Of a stretch of 64,000 nt of DNA, positions 62,370 to 64,000 are shown in pieces. The first letter of the stretch is position 1, and each line of letters opens with the position of its first letter. The notes under the pieces are model-generated. The model searched no databases and was not told the DNA's origin. It saw only the letters and a list, made by a program, of their open reading frames with translations. Source of the stretch: Pontibacter diazotrophicus (lineage in GTDB: Bacteria > Bacteroidota > Bacteroidia > Cytophagales > Hymenobacteraceae); contig NZ_QRGR01000007.1 of NCBI RefSeq assembly GCF_003367245.1, forward strand, positions 274,231-338,230. The letters are read 5' to 3'. The position numbers and the translations under genes were made by a program.

Positions 62370-62408
62370 AACTCCCCTCCTTTGTTTCAAGGAGGGGCAG
62401 GGATGGTT
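62370..62408. repeat. GC-rich dispersed palindrome, variant copy
   Basis: CCCCTCCTT, short loop, AAGGAGGGGCAGGGATGG. A shortened member of the CCCCTCC family in the 285-bp gap after the kinase gene. Nothing else recognisable lies in that gap. Confidence 0.6.
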
Positions 62409-62543
62409 CATTTTGTTCATAAAGTAGCGCCACGCTCTATGAATAAAAATTTATGTAAACCTGTGAAGCCGAAAAACAATTTCAGGCTAAACCATTTACC
62501 TTTCTGAGCAGAGCAGAAATCTTCCGACAGTTACTATTACAAC

Positions 62544-63695
62544 CTACTTCAGGAGGTGTAGGCGTAAAATCTTGCCGTTATCATAATCTGTTAGCACATA
62601 GAGGGAGCCATCAGGCGCCTGTTCTACATCGCGTGTGCGGACTGCCAGCGGGATGCGCTCGACTTCCTCTGCCTGTTCCCCATTGATTTGTACCCGTACG
62701 AGACCGCTGCTGGTTAACCCTCCGATGAAGGCGCTGTTCTGCCAGGCAGGAAACATAGAACCGGTATAGAATATCATCCCGGAAGGAGAAATAGTAGGGG
62801 TCCACTCAATGACAGAATTGGCAAATTCAGGGTGTGTGGGCGGGTTGGGGATATCAGTGCCATCGTAGTTTTTTCCCCAGCTTACGACGGGCCATCCATA
62901 ATTCCGGCCCTTTACCGGCTGGTTCAGTTCATCTCCTCCCATTGGTCCCATTTCGGCAACCCATAGCTTGTTGGTGCGGGGATCAAACGCGGCACTTTCG
63001 ATATTGCGGTGGCCGTAGGACCAGATTTCGTCCTTCGCATTTGCCTGTCCTACAAAAGGATTGTCTTTGGGTACTGTACCGTCCCGGTTGATGCGGATAA
63101 TAGTACCCATGTGGTTGGAGAGGTCCTGCGCTGGCTCAAACTTGAACCTGTCGGCCATGGTGAGCATCAGGTGTCCTTCCTGCGTAAACAGGATGCGTCC
63201 GCCGAAGTGGTTCGGGCCTTCCACTTTGGGGTCCTGCCGAAAGATGACTTTGAAATCCTTTAGCTCATTTCCTTCCAGTTTGCCGCGCCCCAGCGCTGTT
63301 GATGCCGTGCTGTCTTCACCTGGTTCGGAAAAGGAGAGGTATACCAGGTTGTTTTGCCTGAAGTCCGGGTCCAGCGCGACATCTAACAGCCCACCCTGAT
63401 CGCTTACAAATACTTCAGGGGTGCCTTTGAGTGGTTGTGAAAGGTTGTTGTCGGTGTCCAGTATCCGAAGGTTCCCGGCGCGCTCGGTCACCAGCAGCCG
63501 GTTGTCTGGCAGAAAAGCCATGCCCCAGGGGTGCTTCAGGTCCCCAGCCAGTTCTTCAATTTCAATGTCGCCCGCTTCGGTGCGTACCGTAGGCTTTTCT
63601 TGTGAAAAGGCTTGTATTGTAATCAGTACAAATGCCAGTGCTCCTGTCGTGCGACGAATAGCACGCGCTATCAATTTTCCTCCTGCTGTTTTCAT
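62544..63695 (-). CDS. PQQ-dependent sugar dehydrogenase (Asd/YliI-like)
   Basis: A 383-residue periplasmic six-bladed beta-propeller of the soluble aldose sugar dehydrogenase family. A signal peptide (LAFVLITIQAFSQ) is followed by HPWGMAFLPDNRLLVTERAG, DQGGLLDVALDPDF, NHFGGRILF, YGHRNIESAAFDPRTNKLWV (in pieces), WVAEMGPMGGDELN and GRNYGWPVVSWGKNYDG. These regions carry the PQQ- and calcium-binding residues of the family. It oxidises aldoses at C1 if PQQ is supplied; no PQQ biosynthesis genes are in the window. Some family members no longer bind PQQ, so activity is inferred. Confidence 0.9.
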   Translation of the reverse strand: MKTAGGKLIARAIRRTTGALAFVLITIQAFSQEKPTVRTEAGDIEIEELAGDLKHPWGMAFLPDNRLLVTERAGNLRILDTDNNLSQPLKGTPEVFVSDQGGLLDVALDPDFRQNNLVYLSFSEPGEDSTASTALGRGKLEGNELKDFKVIFRQDPKVEGPNHFGGRILFTQEGHLMLTMADRFKFEPAQDLSNHMGTIIRINRDGTVPKDNPFVGQANAKDEIWSYGHRNIESAAFDPRTNKLWVAEMGPMGGDELNQPVKGRNYGWPVVSWGKNYDGTDIPNPPTHPEFANSVIEWTPTISPSGMIFYTGSMFPAWQNSAFIGGLTSSGLVRVQINGEQAEEVERIPLAVRTRDVEQAPDGSLYVLTDYDNGKILRLHLLK

Positions 63696-64000
63696 AGTTC
63701 AATCTTACTGCTTCAGAATTATTACCTTTTCTGATAACGCAGCAGCACAATTGATGTTCTGGTTTAAACTATAGCACCAGCAGGTATCCTTTATAGTGCA
63801 ATTCTCATAGCCTTATTTTGTTGCCTGAAGTTTGTGGAAATGAAGTTTGTATTTACATGATCGCGCACTCGTCTCGTACGGACAGGTCGCGACCCAATGC
63901 CGTCAACTTAAGGGATTTTTCGTAAAACTCTGCAAAAGGCTAGGCATTATGAGTATTAAAAAAAGAACCTGGAGATTTTGAAGCGTTTGCGCGTCATGAT
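63696..64000. other. Right-end intergenic sequence
   Basis: No intact gene. A short minus-strand frame (63939-63853) between two stops reads AEFYEKSLKLTALGRDL followed by SVRDECAIM, which looks protein-like and could be a degraded transposase or other gene end, but this is weak. The sequence is cut by the window edge. Confidence 0.35.

Noticed and set aside
44300..62408. CRISPR array from repeated GC-rich units
   Set aside because: The repeats are scattered, palindromic over their full length and not regularly spaced, and no cas genes are present.
58581..64000. Genomic island inserted at the tRNA gene
   Set aside because: The Fic gene and a decayed gene next to a tRNA suggested an island, but there is no integrase and I found no repeat of the tRNA 3' end downstream.

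Overview
The window reads as chromosome of a Bacteroidota bacterium, most likely a Pontibacter/Hymenobacter-type member of the Cytophagales. Evidence: two genes end in type IX secretion (T9SS) sorting domains, there are many Bacteroidota-specific domains of unknown function (DUF4197, DUF4184, DUF6056, DUF3526, VF530), several putative promoters carry the Bacteroidota -7 element TAnnTTTG, Shine-Dalgarno sequences are almost absent, and the gene order ddl - PASTA protein is typical of the phylum. No rRNA, CRISPR array, prophage or intact insertion sequence was recognised. One tRNA is present.

Layout. 0.2-9.7 kb: recQ helicase, a DUF6056 membrane protein, a head-GIN lipoprotein, a proline-iminopeptidase-like lipoprotein, a D-lactate dehydrogenase/lactate permease pair and a DUF2279 protein. 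9.8-13.3 kb: a leftward run (NTF2-like protein, Qnr-like pentapeptide protein, small membrane protein, GNAT acetyltransferase, amidohydrolase). 13.4-22 kb: a DUF2975/HTH regulator pair, a GH95 fucosidase, a GT2 glycosyltransferase, a divergent AraC/cupin pair, an RluF-type pseudouridine synthase with a basic tail, and VF530. 22.1-29.9 kb: a likely metal or metallophore locus with a His-rich secreted protein, a decayed aspartoacylase-like gene, a TonB-dependent siderophore-type receptor, and an ABC ATPase with two DUF3526 permeases. 30-47 kb: GH43, a MacB/FtsX-like permease, a methyltransferase, an amidase, a zinc metalloprotease, a second amidohydrolase, a VOC protein, DUF4184 and pgk. 47.2-56.5 kb: a 900-residue tandem D-Ala-D-Ala ligase, a PASTA protein, a T9SS cargo gene overlapping a rhodanese gene, and a T9SS subtilase. 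56.5-64 kb: a HAD/site-2 protease pair, tRNA(CAT), a Fic protein, a frameshifted AHSA1 gene, a GAF histidine kinase and a PQQ-type sugar dehydrogenase.

The main non-coding signal is intergenic hairpins. There are two families of GC-rich dispersed palindromes (REP/MITE-like), a cluster of mini-hairpins that share geometry but not sequence, two long hairpins with an identical terminal-loop plan but unrelated stems, and further perfect inverted repeats of 20 and 23 bp. Three genes are visibly decayed. The fic promoter carries two palindromes placed like autoregulatory operators. All functional calls come from reading motifs by eye; no database search was run.
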